A stretch of 64,000 nt of DNA from Molossus alvarezi (taxonomy: Eukaryota > Chordata > Mammalia > Chiroptera > Molossidae). This document shows, piece after piece, positions 50,437-61,120 of this stretch (position 1 is the stretch's first letter; each line of letters opens with the position of its first letter). The position numbers and the translations under genes are program-made. The DNA lies in NCBI GenBank assembly GCA_037176705.1, contig CM073897.1, positions 43,935,988-43,999,987 on the forward strand, in the 5' to 3' direction. Below the pieces are notes generated by a model. The model had not been told where the DNA came from, made no database searches, and saw nothing but the letters and a program-made list of their open reading frames with translations.

Positions 50437-50459
50437 ACACACACACACACACACACACA
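50437..50459. repeat. (CA)n microsatellite
   Basis: About eleven CA units, inside the old L1. Confidence 0.95.
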
Positions 50460-50490
50460 TATGATGGAAAATTATTCATTCTTTAAAAAG

Positions 50491-50538
50491 AAGTGTGGCT
50501 CCCTCGGGTGAGGATAAAAAAAAAAAAAAAAAAAAAAA
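50491..50538 (+). mobile_element. Ves tail-only insertion
   Basis: Only 'cctcgggtgaggataaaa' plus (A)n is present, the last part of type A. It is flanked by 'aagaagtgtggct' and 'aaagacgtgtggct', so it looks like an extremely 5'-truncated insertion into the head of the next Ves. Confidence 0.75.
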
Positions 50539-50540
50539 AG

Positions 50541-50745
50541 ACGTGTGGCTCAGGGGTTGAGCATCCACCTATATATACACCAAGAGGTCCCCGGTTTGAT
50601 TCCCGGTCAGGGCACATGCCCGGGTTTTGGGTTCAATCCCTAGTAGGTGGTGTACAGGAGGCAGCCAATCAAAGTTTCCCTCATCATAGATGTTTCTATC
50701 TCTCTCTCCCTCTCCCCTCCTCTCTCTGAAATCAATAAAAACGTA
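50541..50745 (+). mobile_element. Ves SINE type B
   Basis: 'gtgtggctcaggggttgagc', B box 'ggtttgattcccgg', tail 'gaaatcaataaaaacg'. Its first bases are split off by the tail-only insertion. Confidence 0.92.
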
Positions 50746-51075
50746 CTAAAAAGGAGGAAATTCTAACACATGCTACAACATAAATGAACTACAAGAACAT
50801 TATGCTAAGTGAAATAAGCTAGTCACAAAAAGACAAATTCTATATAATTCCACTTATATGAGATACCTAGAGTAGTCAGAGATAGAAAGTACAAGAGTGA
50901 TTGCCAGGGTCTGAGGGTGAGAATGGATGTAGAGTTTCAGTTTTGCAAGATGAAGTGTTCTAGAGACTGGTTGCCCAACAATGTGAATGTACTCAACAAT
51001 ACCAAACTATAGACTTAAAAATGGTTAAGATGGTAAATTCTGTGTGTATTTGTTCACAATAAATAATAAATAGAC

Positions 51076-51850
51076 AGCTGATATGGCAATTCTTCCAGCA
51101 CTGACACTGTAAAGCCTTTATGCTTTAAGTTTTTAATAAGCACTCTTACTTTGCATTCTAACGTACCACATACATATGTCCATCACAGCACCTGAAACAA
51201 CTGGCAGTCCTTGACTTGCATACATTAAAAATAAACCCTTTTGTGCGCTGAATCTGGCCCTTCATTTGGCCTTCATTTGTCAGTTGACTTATGGTGAGCT
51301 TTAAGTCAGAGGCAGTGTTGCTTGCCTGTCAATAACCCTCAAGAAAAAGACTGTCTTCCTTAAGGTGACAGGATGTCTCCTCTGCCAGCCCATGGGATCC
51401 CAGGACCAAAAAAAGCCTGAAGTATGCTCACTTACTTGAGGCTACAGAGAAGACAGTGGAAAGGGGCCTGAAAAAAAGGAAAGAAAAAGAAAGGCAGCAA
51501 TAAACTACAAGAAGCTAGATGCCTTGAATGGCATTATTTGTATGGCGGAGGCAGCTGGTTAAAGCCTCTCTGGTCTTGTGCTGCAGTGACAAGGAAAGAA
51601 AGACCCCTTTACCCCATCTAAATGAGTCCCATAATGAAGGTCTAAAGAGTGAGGTCAAGAGTTAGGAAAGTGTGGTACATAGGAGGCACTTAGATTATAA
51701 CTATTATCACCATTATTATTATCCTTAATATTTCTATCATGAATGTAAATAATGATAAAGTTTTCTTCTACTTTTCTTCTGCCCAATTCCTGTGAATAGG
51801 ATGGGAAGAGGGGCAGCAAACCTGTGAGAAGGAACAGCACATACCTAGCC
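51076..51850. other. Mostly unassigned; holds a segment repeated at 54.55 kb
   Basis: 51661-51758 is about nine-tenths identical to 54550-54657. 51205-51340 ('ggcagtccttgacttgcata') may be a DNA-transposon remnant. No gene seen. Confidence 0.5.
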
Positions 51851-51852
51851 TT

Positions 51853-52063
51853 TTTAAAAAATATGTTTTTATTATTTTGGAGAGAGAAGGAGCGAGAGAG
51901 ACAGAAACATGGGCGTGAGAAAGAAACATAGGTCAGCTACCTCCTGCATGTCCCCTACTGGGGATCAAGCCCACAACCCAAGCATGTGCCCTGATCAGGA
52001 ATCGAACGGGGACCTCTTAGTCCACGGGACACCGCTCAATCCACTAAACCACACCAGGCAGGC
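51853..52063 (-). mobile_element. Ves SINE type B
   Basis: Reverse type B ('tgccctgatcaggaatcgaa' to 'ccacaccaggcaggc'). Confidence 0.92.
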
Positions 52064-52224
52064 TATAATCTATATTAAACCCATAATTAGAAATTTTGAA
52101 ATGTTTTTTAGATTTCTGATAAACAGATCCTCCTCCATAATATGTCAATTTTGGGACATCCTTGTTTCAAACATATTTTTAGTAATGCATTTCCCTTGAA
52201 AGTAGGAAATGCCTATTTGAACTT

Positions 52225-52350
52225 ATCTGTTCATACCCCTACTGGCCTGTTAGCTACCTTGAATAGAGAGACCATCTTCATATAGTTTTGAATTCTGAGT
52301 CAGTGACAAAAAAGGTGTTCAACAAGTACTTGCTGAATAAACAAAACATT
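52225..52350 (+). mobile_element. L2 3'-end fragment
   Basis: 'ctggcctgttagctaccttg' and 'ggtgttcaacaagtacttgc' 'tgaataaac' fit the L2 3' end. Confidence 0.55.
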
Positions 52351-52469
52351 CTGAAAATTTTTTCACTAGTTAATTCTCCTCGATGGCCATAATTAAAGTA
52401 TATAATTCACTTCCACTTCCCTTTAGGTAATATTTTTTCCATGAAACCAACAACACCTGAAATTCTACT

Positions 52470-52660
52470 TCCTGTAGACAGTATGTCTTGGTAGAAAGAG
52501 CTGTCAGACCTATATTTGAATACCATTTCTGCCACTTAATAGCTGTATGATGCTGAGCAGATTACTTAACTTCTCTAAGACTTGGTGTCCTCATCTAAAA
52601 AAATGGGAATAACACCACCTACTTATTAGCTACTAGGAATGTTCTGAGGATTAGAAATAC
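52470..52660 (+). mobile_element. MIR SINE
   Basis: 'tttctgccacttaatagctg', 'tgatgctgagcagattactt', 'aacttctctaagacttggtg', 'aaaatgggaataacaccacc'. Confidence 0.88.
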
Positions 52661-52663
52661 ACA

Positions 52664-54042
52664 AGCAATCTCCACTTTGCAAGGTTCTAAAATGTACAAA
52701 TTTCAGTTACCACAGTTTAGTTAATAGCAATCCCCCAACAACACAATTCAAATTTCAGTTACCACAATATATTAACTGTAAGTAATTAAATATAGTACTA
52801 CAAATTTTGCTACCAGCTCTTCAGTCCACAAATCACTATGTAAATAATAGAAGCACATCACCATCAGTGATTAACCAAGTCACTTCTTTCAAATTCTGTT
52901 GGTAGATTTGACAAAATAAACTACAAAGGAACAACAATTAAGCTGTTGAAGGACTTCTCAATAGCAACAATAAAAATCAGAACACACTGGAATAATATTT
53001 TCAAAGTGCTGAAAGAAAAATATCTCTCTACCTACATTGCTAACTATGGATAAAACATCAGGGCAAAGTCTTGGTGATTAGTTGGTGATTAGTCACTGCA
53101 CATCTGTTTTTCAGTTTTTGTACAGATAGCAAACTGTGTAGTTGAGTTACCTCCTTGTCTACTGGGGATGAATGTATGTGACATTTTACAAAAATGAATA
53201 ATCAACAGAGAACAGGCCAACAATGATGAAAAGTACAGCGAAGAAACAAAAAGTGACTATGTTAGAAGTGAAATTCCAATCATCCATAAATGGAGTGATA
53301 GAAGAAATAGCTGACCACAACAATGTTGACCCTGCTGGCATTTGAGAGACTATGTACACGCAGAGGAACTTAGTGAAGGCAAACTTATTGACACAAATTA
53401 AGAAAGTGGTTGTGACAAAAGCATGAAGATGGTCTAGAAGAAGCGATGCCAGCAAAAAACTGTATTAAAGGAACTCTCTGAGACATTTCACAATATGGAA
53501 AGTACAAAGAATAAAATGTTGGAAGCTGATCCAAACTTAAGGGTATGACAATTCACCAAGGTACAGAAAAAAATACTCATTCCATATCACAAGTTATAAG
53601 ACAAGAGGGCAGGCACTGTTCAAACTCCTCTTGATAAGTACTTTTACCCCCTAAAAAAAAATTTTTAATTCTCAATGTTTTTATACTTCTTTTTTTTTTT
53701 TTTGGTGGTACGTGCCCCTAGCGGGAACTGAACCTGGGACTCTCTGGTCTGCAGGCCAATGCTCAACCGCTGAGCCAAACTGGCCAGGGCTTATTCTCAA
53801 TGTTTTTAATGTTTTAAACTAAATAGATATTAGTGTACTAAATAGATATTAGTTTTACTATCTTTTTCATTTCTCTATATATTTATAATTAACAACAAAA
53901 AAGAATTTACGTCTGCCAAAACATTTTAAAGGTCATAGAACAACAGTAAATTTTCCCATTAAGATCACTTTGCCAGTCTTAACTTGCATGGTTATTTATG
54001 TGGTCCCACACAACATAGCAAAATGAGGATTGCCTGTACCTA
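52664..54042 (+). mobile_element. Tigger (pogo-type) DNA transposon remnant
   Basis: Ends 'caagcaatctccactttgc' and, reversed, 'caggcaatcctcattttgc' are imperfect inverted repeats with TA on each side. The interior at 53230-53650 reads as the C-terminal part of a Tigger transposase with stops (FHNMES, NKMLEADPNL, then TVQTPLDKYF). Holds an old L1 ORF1 fragment at about 52910-53040 and a short Ves at 53684-53792. Confidence 0.82.
53684..53792 (-). mobile_element. Ves SINE, tRNA-head-only copy
   Basis: On the minus strand: head, B box and 'ggggcacgtaccacc', then (A)n. The body and tail are missing. Perfect duplication 'attctcaatgttttta' (53668-53683; 53793-53808) shows it is a complete insertion, not a broken one. 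Confidence 0.93.
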
Positions 54043-54355
54043 TAACATTTGGCACATCAAGGTGCTTATTATTTCACAACTAAAGAGAAACCCTCTCCCC
54101 TTCCCCCTGGTCCTTACAATCTGCTCAAACAGAAAATAAAATTGAATTGAACTTGGCTGATGTTAAGAAGATAGTTTTTGACTAAGAACCACTGCCATAT
54201 CTGAACATGCAATTCCCCACTCATCTTTATGTTATCCAAAACACACACACACCCCAATGCTGAAGATAGGCTTCTTAAACAGTTATTCAGTTTGTCCTTT
54301 GTGATAGTATATTATTTCATGTTTGTCTTCATCCCTTGCATGTAGCGGCAAAACA
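54043..54355. other. Unassigned sequence
   Basis: No gene or repeat recognised; short (CA) tract near 54240. Confidence 0.45.
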
Positions 54356-54359
54356 ATGA

Positions 54360-54660
54360 ATTGCACAGAAGTAATACAGTATAGTAGCTCTAGAGTCAGA
54401 CATCAACTTGAATACTACCTCTATACCACTTTTGTAACCTTACGTAAGTTACTTCTTAGAGTTTCAATTTCCTAATCTGTGAAATGAGGATAATAATACC
54501 ATCTTTTTGGAATTATGGCAAAAATCAAGAGGTAAGATATATAAAGTGCTTAGGAAAGTGTGGTACATAGGAAGCACTTAGATATAACTATTATCACCAT
54601 TATTATTATCCTTAATATTACTATCATTAATGTAAATACTAAAATAATGATAAAGTTGCA
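54360..54660 (+). mobile_element. MIR SINE, nearly full length
   Basis: 'tacagtatagtagctctaga', 'gtcagacatcaacttgaata', 'ttacttcttagagtttcaat', 'tgtgaaatgaggataataat', 'ataaagtgcttaggaaagtg'. Its 3' part is also found at 51661-51758. Confidence 0.88.
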
Positions 54661-54683
54661 TTTGTTTTAAAAACATCATTACT

Positions 54684-54843
54684 GCCCTGGCCAGTTTGGC
54701 TCAGCGGTTAGAGCGTCGACCTGCGGTCCTGAGAGGCCCGGGTTTGGTTCCCGCTAAGGGCGCGTACCTCGGTTGCAGTTTGTCCCCGGCCCTGGTTGGG
54801 ATTGTGCGGGTGGCAGCCACTCGATGTGTCCCTTTCACATCGA

Positions 54844-54891
<48 letters not shown>

Positions 54892-54965
54892 CCTGTCTCT
54901 CCCTCCCACTCTACCAGAACAAAAAAGGAAAAATGTCCTCGGGTGAGGATAAAAAAAAATAAAAT
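54684..54965 (+). mobile_element. Ves SINE type A with long (TC)n
   Basis: Near-consensus, (TC)n at about 54848-54888. Duplication 'aaaaacatcattact' on both sides. Confidence 0.96.
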
Positions 54966-54981
54966 AAAAACATCATTACTA

Positions 54982-55399
54982 ATCAACTTATTTTTCAAAA
55001 ATCAAATTCTCTTACTCCAAGATATCATAGATACCCACCACTTGCTAGGTAAAAAGACTTGACCTCAACTTCCTCCATATCCTTTTTTCTCCCAAGGTAC
55101 GTGTGCAAAGCGCAGCCAACATTCACTCATCCTCTTCTCGCAACCCCTAATTCCTATGTCATGTCAAAACCCTCACTGCAGTTTCCTCTTCTGAGGACAT
55201 TAAGAACTACAACCATTTCCCATTTCTCAGAGCTATCTGCCAGAACAGTAGTATCTTGCTCTCTCAGAGCTCACATGACTTAACTGACAGTTTTCTCTTT
55301 TGATTCTAACCTTTGGTTCTAAACTAAGAGTCATTATTACCTTTATTTACCCATAAAGACGCAAATAACCTAAAGGCCAACTGAGGCCAACCCCTGATT
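54982..55399. other. Unassigned sequence
   Basis: No gene or repeat recognised. Confidence 0.4.
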
Positions 55400-55760
55400 T
55401 CTACTAAACAATTTAATTCTGCATAAAATATTCATGTGAGTTTGTTGAGCAATATCTATTTTAACACTTTCAGTGACAGAAAGCCCTCTACCTCACAGGT
55501 CAACCCATTCCAAGATCCCATCTTTAGATCTAAAGTTGCCTTATATTGAAGCAAAATCTCTTCCCTTACAGTTCCACTCACAGGTGCCAATGCCACATTA
55601 CAGGGAAATACAGAACGTTTAATGCTCTCTCTGACAGCTCATCCAACATTTGAAGGCCCTTCAGTTTCTCTTCCATTTCCAGTTCAGAAAGCATTGTTTT
55701 AAGTCCCTTCCCTCATGGGCCTCCTCTGGGCCAGGTACGGGCTTGCCAACATGATCTCAC
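55400..55760 (+). mobile_element. Possible CR1/L3-type LINE remnant
   Basis: Order of 'cacttacagttccactcaca'-like (55566), 'acatttgaaggcccttcagt' and 'catgggcctcctctgggcca' resembles the 3' part of ancient CR1/L3 elements. Weak. Confidence 0.35.
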
Positions 55761-55959
55761 AACAAATTGGTAAAGCACTTCCTTTGCCAACGTTTAGCCT
55801 GCCAAGGAATTAAACTGCAAATGATCCCTTTGCCCAAAGTCTATCACTATTATGTTAAAAAAGATTAATTTAAACCAGTAGTTCAGGAAAAAATGCAAGC
55901 CTAAATCATGGTATAAAAGGAATGGTACTAAAGTCCTGAAAACTGCAACAAGAGTCAGT

Positions 55960-56020
55960 CTTTCTTTCTCTCTTCCTTCCCTTCCCTTCCCTTCCCTTCC
56001 TTCCTTCCTTCCCTTCCTAA
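55960..56020. repeat. (CTTCC)n / (CTTT)n simple repeat
   Basis: Pyrimidine-only run of mixed CTTT, CTTCC and CCTT units, on the downstream side of the CpG island. Confidence 0.93.
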
Positions 56021-57050
56021 CTTAGCCAATTCCCGGGAACAGAATTAAGTAGAATCAGATGGCGTGAAATCCTTGCCTCTTTTCTACAAGCCAAACGCAC
56101 ATGCCTGGGAGAAGGATCCAACAATGAGAAGATTGACTAAAAAGAGTTAGCGTCGTGTCCCGAGAGAGTGGATCCAATGAAAAGAAGGAAGTAATAGCCA
56201 AAAAATATTCCCTGTACCTTGCCAGAAGCAGGTGCCTAGAGAAGTATCAAACACTGTGCTCTCAAAACATGACCAAGTAACAACAGAAAAGTTAGTGCAG
56301 ATTTTTACACGCACGGACACGCACACGCACACGCACACGCCCGAGGGCCGGTGGGGCGGCAGGGGCAGCCGGCGGAGGGCTCCCCCCGTCCCTAGAAAGT
56401 GCGGGCGGTGAAGTCGCGGCCTCGGACGGCCCCCAACCCCCGGGCTGTCGGACAGAGCAGAGCACGGGGACCTGGTTGCTGGTGCTCTGGGGAGCCGGCA
56501 CCCGCAGGGAGGTACAGGCTCGCGGCTTCCCAGCCCGGGGCACGGAGGCAGACGGCGGTCCCCGGGCGGCCCCTCCGGCACCTGAGGACATCCTAGGTGG
56601 GGGCGGAGGGGAGGCCGGGGTGCAGATCCGAGGCTGGGACGCCGTTTCCTGGAGGTGCCGAGGAGGTCTAAGATGAACAGACGGAGGAAAGCAGACCGCG
56701 GAGTCTCACCCGTGGGGGAGGGGAGGGTACACGAAGCCCGGTGCCCCTCTCCGGTGCCCCTGCAGCGGTGGCAGCAGGAGCAGGAGCAGGTGCTGCCCCC
56801 TCCCCACAAGCCGTGCAGACCCCAGCACTCCTCAGCGACACAATGGAGCCCAATGCGCTCCCTTCATCTGCAGCCTTCCACTCCTGCCCGCGGCCAGGGC
56901 TCGCACTCCGGCGCCGGTGGCCGGGCCTGCTGCCTGCCGGGCGGCCAGGTCCGCCCTCAGCCTTCCTCACGCGGAGTCTCCCCTCCGCCCGGCGCCCGCT
57001 CTCCCGCCCGCCCGCCTCAGGCGGGGCCCGCGGCCGGCGGTCGCACTCAC

Positions 57051-57153
57051 AGAACTCGGCGATGTACCAGGTCACCGCGTAGTTCTCCTCGCACCAGTCC
57101 AGCGTGGAGGTGGTGCGGCCCCAGTAGCCCTCGCGGTCCCCGGCCGGAGCCAT
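57051..57153 (-). CDS. ACER3: ACER3 alkaline ceramidase 3, first coding exon
   Basis: ACER3 is a seven-helix membrane hydrolase of ER and Golgi that splits unsaturated long-chain ceramides, dihydroceramides and phytoceramides to sphingoid base and fatty acid. The ATG is at 57153-57151 with G at -3 and +4 (good Kozak context). The exon codes 34 residues (begins MAPAGDREGYWG; ends TWYIAEF) plus one base, and stops at AGTTCT|GTGAGTG, a consensus donor. The next exon should start with GG to complete Trp35. The known calcium-site residues Asp19, Trp20, Glu22, Asn24 and Glu33 are all present. From memory, human ACER3 differs at residues 5, 13 and 26 only. The zinc-site residues lie in later exons outside the window. 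Upstream the frame stays open for over 50 codons but has no ATG. Confidence 0.96.
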
Positions 57154-57345
57154 CGCGCCCGCCGCCGCCACCCAGGCGCTCCGCTCGCAGCGCTCGGCTC
57201 CGCTCGGCTCCGCGGACTCCCAGGCCCGCTCCCGCCCTGCCCGCGCGCTCTCCCCGCGCCCCGCCCTCCTCCCCGAGGGGCGGGGCCCGGCGCCGTCACC
57301 CGCAGAGTCCCGCGAGGAGGCCCCGCCCACTGGCGCCAGAGAGCC
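57154..57345 (-). promoter_or_regulatory. ACER3: ACER3 5' UTR and core promoter (inferred)
   Basis: Lies directly upstream of the start codon and is very GC-rich. GC boxes (Sp1/KLF type) are at about 57278-57287 ('ggggcggggc'), 57259-57266 ('ccccgccc') and 57321-57328 ('ccccgccc'). 'gcccacgatggcgc' near 57351-57364 resembles a YY1 site. The exact transcription start cannot be read from sequence. Confidence 0.6.
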
Positions 57346-57509
57346 GCCCCGCCCACGATGGCGCAGGGCCCCCTATCCCAGGGCGCGGGGGTTCTCCTGC
57401 CCCTGGCTTCCCCGGGAAAGGGTGTGATCCGGAAAAGCAGGTGGCGGTGGCTCCGGAGGCCTGCCCTGCCTCGGCACGCCCTTGGCCCTAGGTTCGGGGT
57501 TCCCGACAT

Positions 57510-57935
57510 CCCGGAGGCGGTTTTCTGTCAGGATGCGTCTGAACCGCCATCTGTGTGTGTGGTTGGATTTAATCGGGACGGGGGTGGGATGAAGCCTTCC
57601 ACCAAGCCCCGGCTTGGTAAAACCTGTGCAGAAATGCACCTCAGGATCTTCCTGTGGCCGCAGGCCTCCAAGGAGCTCAGAAACAGAGCCCTCCTAGCCC
57701 CGGTATTCGCCAGAAATGCACCGATTTTTAAGGTATAAGTAAGTGTCTCTTGGAAAACAAAGGGAAAAGGGCAACAACAAAAAATAAAAAATTGGCTTTG
57801 AGATCCTAAAAAAGAATGCAGCCAAACCATGAAGAGTTGACCTGCTCCAGTTTGGGGACTCCAAGCCCAGAGGTTTCTATCCGCTAATTATAAGTATGCC
57901 CTACACTCCAGGCAACCAACAGCGTCCCCTACTTC
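57510..57935. other. Island shore, unassigned
   Basis: GC content falls back to background. No exon or repeat recognised. A divergent transcript from the island is possible but nothing in the sequence shows it. Confidence 0.4.
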
Positions 57936-57939
57936 CAGC

Positions 57940-58275
57940 CGCACCACTCAGTACTCTGCCTAGCTGCTGGAGCGACCTTTTGAAAAACAAATGCAACTGC
58001 CTCAGCCCCAGGGCTCAGCCGCACGAAACTCTTCCCGACCTTGGAATGTGCTAGGTCACTCCCCTCTTCCTGCCTTTGCTCCTGCAGCTGGGACCGCCTT
58101 CCTCTCTTCATTTGACTAACTTCCACTGGCCCGTCGTATCCAGCTTCCTGAAGCCCACCCTGACTCTCACCCCAAGAGCCCCCTTGGCCTTGTTCTCATC
58201 CTCCCATGATACATCCAGATTAGAGAGCTTGCTTTCTGTTCTTTATGGTCCTAGCACCCAGGACTCTGCCTGACC
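57940..58275 (+). mobile_element. L2 LINE fragment
   Basis: 'ggagcgaccttttgaaaaac', 'ctaggtcactcccctcttcc', 'tgaagcccaccctgactctc' follow the L2 3' region in order. Confidence 0.6.
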
Positions 58276-59150
58276 ATGCAGTTTGAAATAGAGGATGGTT
58301 AAGAATTATATAAATGCTATTTTCCAAGGAAATAAGTCAGATAGGTGTAATTAAAGGTAAAAGAGAAAACAAGAAGAGACGAGGAGCCCACAACCTGTTC
58401 ATAAAATGACCCTAGCAGATGATAGATACAGAACCTTTATTACAGAGTGTAAAAACCTAGGAATAGAGGTGGTGTGTTTTAATAAAAATAGTAGGATATC
58501 TGAAATGTTTCTTTTGAACAGCAGGCATTGAGCTCCTGCGAGGTACCCAGCCCCTGGCTGTTGTTGGGAACACAAGGAGGTAAACAGGAAAGATCCAAGA
58601 GGCCAGTCTCCAGGCACATAAAAGCCACTGAGTTGTAAGAAAATTATTTCTAATCATTTTTATCTCATCCTCTAAAATTTTGTTTTGTTTAATATGTATA
58701 TAATAAGTGTATAAATTTTACAAATGAATAAATACACATATATTTGTATACTCCAAATGAATATGCAGAAATATGTACTCAAAAGTGACTTGCTGATGAG
58801 ATTGCAGTGAAAACAGGGTAGAGACCACAACAATAGAGGGTGGTAATACTTTGCTAGGAGTAAACCCCAAATCAGGGTGTTGTGGAAAGAACCCCTGACC
58901 TAGCCAAGTGATTCAAGGCTGGAAATGAGGCCTTGGCTAAATCAATACCCTGCATATTGTTAATCAACAGTGAAGAAAAACAAAATCTATGACCAGGACA
59001 AAATTTAGGAGAGAAAACTGCCCCTGCCCAAGAGAAAAGGTACACTGCATAGTACCACTCAGAAAACACAAAGTGAATTTCAGAGTTCCTTGAGCAACAT
59101 CTATCTTCCTTTTTCTCTTTTCTAAAAAAAACTTTTCCGCTCTGAGTATA
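58276..59150. other. Mostly unassigned
   Basis: 58515-58610 ('gcaggcattgagctcctgcg', 'gttgggaacacaaggag') may be a reverse L2 piece. The rest is not recognised. Confidence 0.4.
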
Positions 59151-59651
59151 AAAGCTATGCGTGGAGACATAAGGGACCCAGAATAGCTAAAACTACGTAT
59201 CTTGAAAAAAAAGAACAAAGTTGAAGAACTCACACTTCTGGATTTCCATACTTACTACAAAAGCTACACTAATCAAGATAGTGTAGTACTGGCATGAGGA
59301 TAAACATGTAGATCAATGGAGTAGAATTGAGACTCCAGAAACAAACTCTTATATTTACAGTCAATTGATTTTCAACAAGGATGCCACGACAATTAAATAG
59401 GGAAAGAATTGTCTTTTCAACAAATGGGTCTGCGACAACTGGATATCCACATGCAAAAGAATGAAATTAGACTCATTCCTGCCCTAGTAAACAAAATTTA
59501 ACTCAAAATGATCATAGGTTTACATGTGAGAGCTAAAACTATAAAACTCTTAGAAGTTTACATAAAAGTAAATCTTTGCTTATATAGAATACCAAAAGCA
59601 CAGGTAACAAAAAGAAAGAGAAATTGGACTTCATCAACATTAAAAACTTCA

Positions 59652-59866
59652 AAAAAATGTTTTTTATTTATTGATTTTAGAGAGAGAGGAAAGGAGAGGG
59701 AGAGAAATAGAAACATCAATGAGAGAGAACATCAACTGGTCGCCTCCTGCATACCCTTCACTAGGGATTTGGCCCACAACCTGGGCATGTGCCCTGACCG
59801 GGAATCAAACCAGCAAGCTCTTGATACAAGGGTTGATGGTCAACCACTGAGCCACACTGGCCAGGC
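59652..59866 (-). mobile_element. Ves SINE type B
   Basis: Reverse type B ('gccctgaccgggaatcaaac' to 'gagccacactggccaggc'). Confidence 0.93.
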
Positions 59867-59917
59867 AAAATTTAAAATTTTTTTGTTATAGTTGGTACCA
59901 TCAAGAAAGTAAAAGGA

Positions 59918-60152
59918 GCCCTGGCCGGTTTGGCTCAGCTGTTAGAGCATCGGCCCGCAGTCCAGAGAGACCCGGGTTCGGTTCCCGCTAAGGGCAGGTA
60001 CCTCGGTTGCAGTTTGTCCCTGGCCCGGTTGGTGTTGTGTGGGTGGCAGTTAGTCAATGTGTCTCTCTCACATCAATGTTTCTCTCTCTCTCTCTTCTTC
60101 TTGTTCTATCTGAAGACGAATGCAAAAATGTCCTCAGGTGAGAATAAAAAAA
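59918..60152 (+). mobile_element. Ves SINE type A
   Basis: Full type A, tail 'cctcaggtgagaataaaa'. Flanked by 'agaaagtaaaagga' and 'agaaagtgaaagga'. Confidence 0.95.
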
Positions 60153-61120
60153 AAGAAAGTGAAAGGACAACCTAAAAATGTGAGAAAATACTTGCAAATC
60201 ATATATCTGATAAGGAGACTTGTATTCAGAATATATAAAAAACTTTCACAATTCAATAAAAACACAACATAATTAAAAAGTGGGCAAAGCATCTGAATAG
60301 ACATTTCTCCAAGGAAGATACACAAATAGGCAATAACCACATGAAAATATATTCATGTTTGCCATTAGAGAGATGCAAATCAAAACCACAATGAGATGCT
60401 ACTTCTGACACACTAGGATGGCTATAATCAAAAAGAGAAATAATAGCAAGTGTTGACAAAGATGTGGAGAAATTGCAACCCTCATACATTGCTGGTATGA
60501 TAAAGGCTGCAGCCACTTTGGGAAATAGTTTGGCAGTTCCTCAAAATGCTAAGCAAAGTTACCATATGACCTAATAGTTCTATTGCTAGGTATTTACCAA
60601 GAGAATTGAAAACATATATCCATAAAAAATTGTACAAGGATGTTCATAGCAGCATTATTCATAATAGCCAAAGAATGGAAACAAAATTCCATCAACTGAT
60701 AAATTAATTCATAAAATGTGGAATATTCATACAATAGAATATTATTTGGCAATAAAAAGAAATAAAACACTGACACATGATGCAACATGGATGAACCTTG
60801 AAGTATTATGCTGCACCAAGGAAGCCAAACACAAAAAGGTACATATTGTATGACTCCATTTATATAAAACATTTACAACAAGCAAATCTATAGAGATAGA
60901 AAATAAATTAGTGATTGATTAAGAGAGGGAGTGGGAATGACTGCTAGTGGGTACATGGTTTCTTTTGGGATGATGAAAGTGTCCTGAAATTAAATTGTGG
61001 TTAATGGTTGTACAACTCTGAATATGCCAAAGCCCCCATTGAATTGTGTACTTTAAATTGAATAGTAAATATTCTAAATGGTATGTGAGTTATATCTTAA
61101 TAAAGCTGTTATTTTAAAAA

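Larger units (their letters stand above)
50265..51075 (+). mobile_element. Old L1 ORF2 3' end and 3' UTR
   Basis: 'ttgccatatgatccagtaat', 'catggcagcgctattcacga', 'gtgtccatcacagaaatgaa' then, after SINE pieces, 'cattatgctaagtgaaataa' and a 3' UTR. Holds a (CA)n at 50437-50459. Confidence 0.75.
56280..57500. promoter_or_regulatory. ACER3: CpG island around ACER3 exon 1
   Basis: Abrupt change from AT-rich to GC- and CpG-rich sequence. Includes an (ACACGC)n stretch at 56310-56340, the exon at 57051-57153, and GC boxes on both sides of 57270. The only such island in the window. No TATA box seen near the likely start, which is usual for a broadly expressed gene. Confidence 0.9.
59160..61120 (+). 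mobile_element. Old L1, ORF2 C-terminal half and 3' UTR
   Basis: From 'acaaagttgaagaactcaca' (59215) through 'agtactggcatgaggataaa', the C-terminal region ('ggatgttcatagcagcatta', 60639) to 'atatcttaataaagctgtta' near 61100. Interrupted by two Ves copies. Many stops. Confidence 0.9.

Noticed and set aside
56147..56809. Minus-strand 220-codon open frame downstream of ACER3 exon 1
   Set aside because: It lies within intron 1, includes a simple-repeat-coded run and has no family resemblance. GC bias explains it.
56655..57738. Long plus-strand open frames (up to 278 codons) in the CpG island
   Set aside because: GC-rich sequence rarely contains stop codons, the predicted proteins are low-complexity Arg/Pro/Ala strings, and the only recognisable protein in the island is ACER3 on the other strand.
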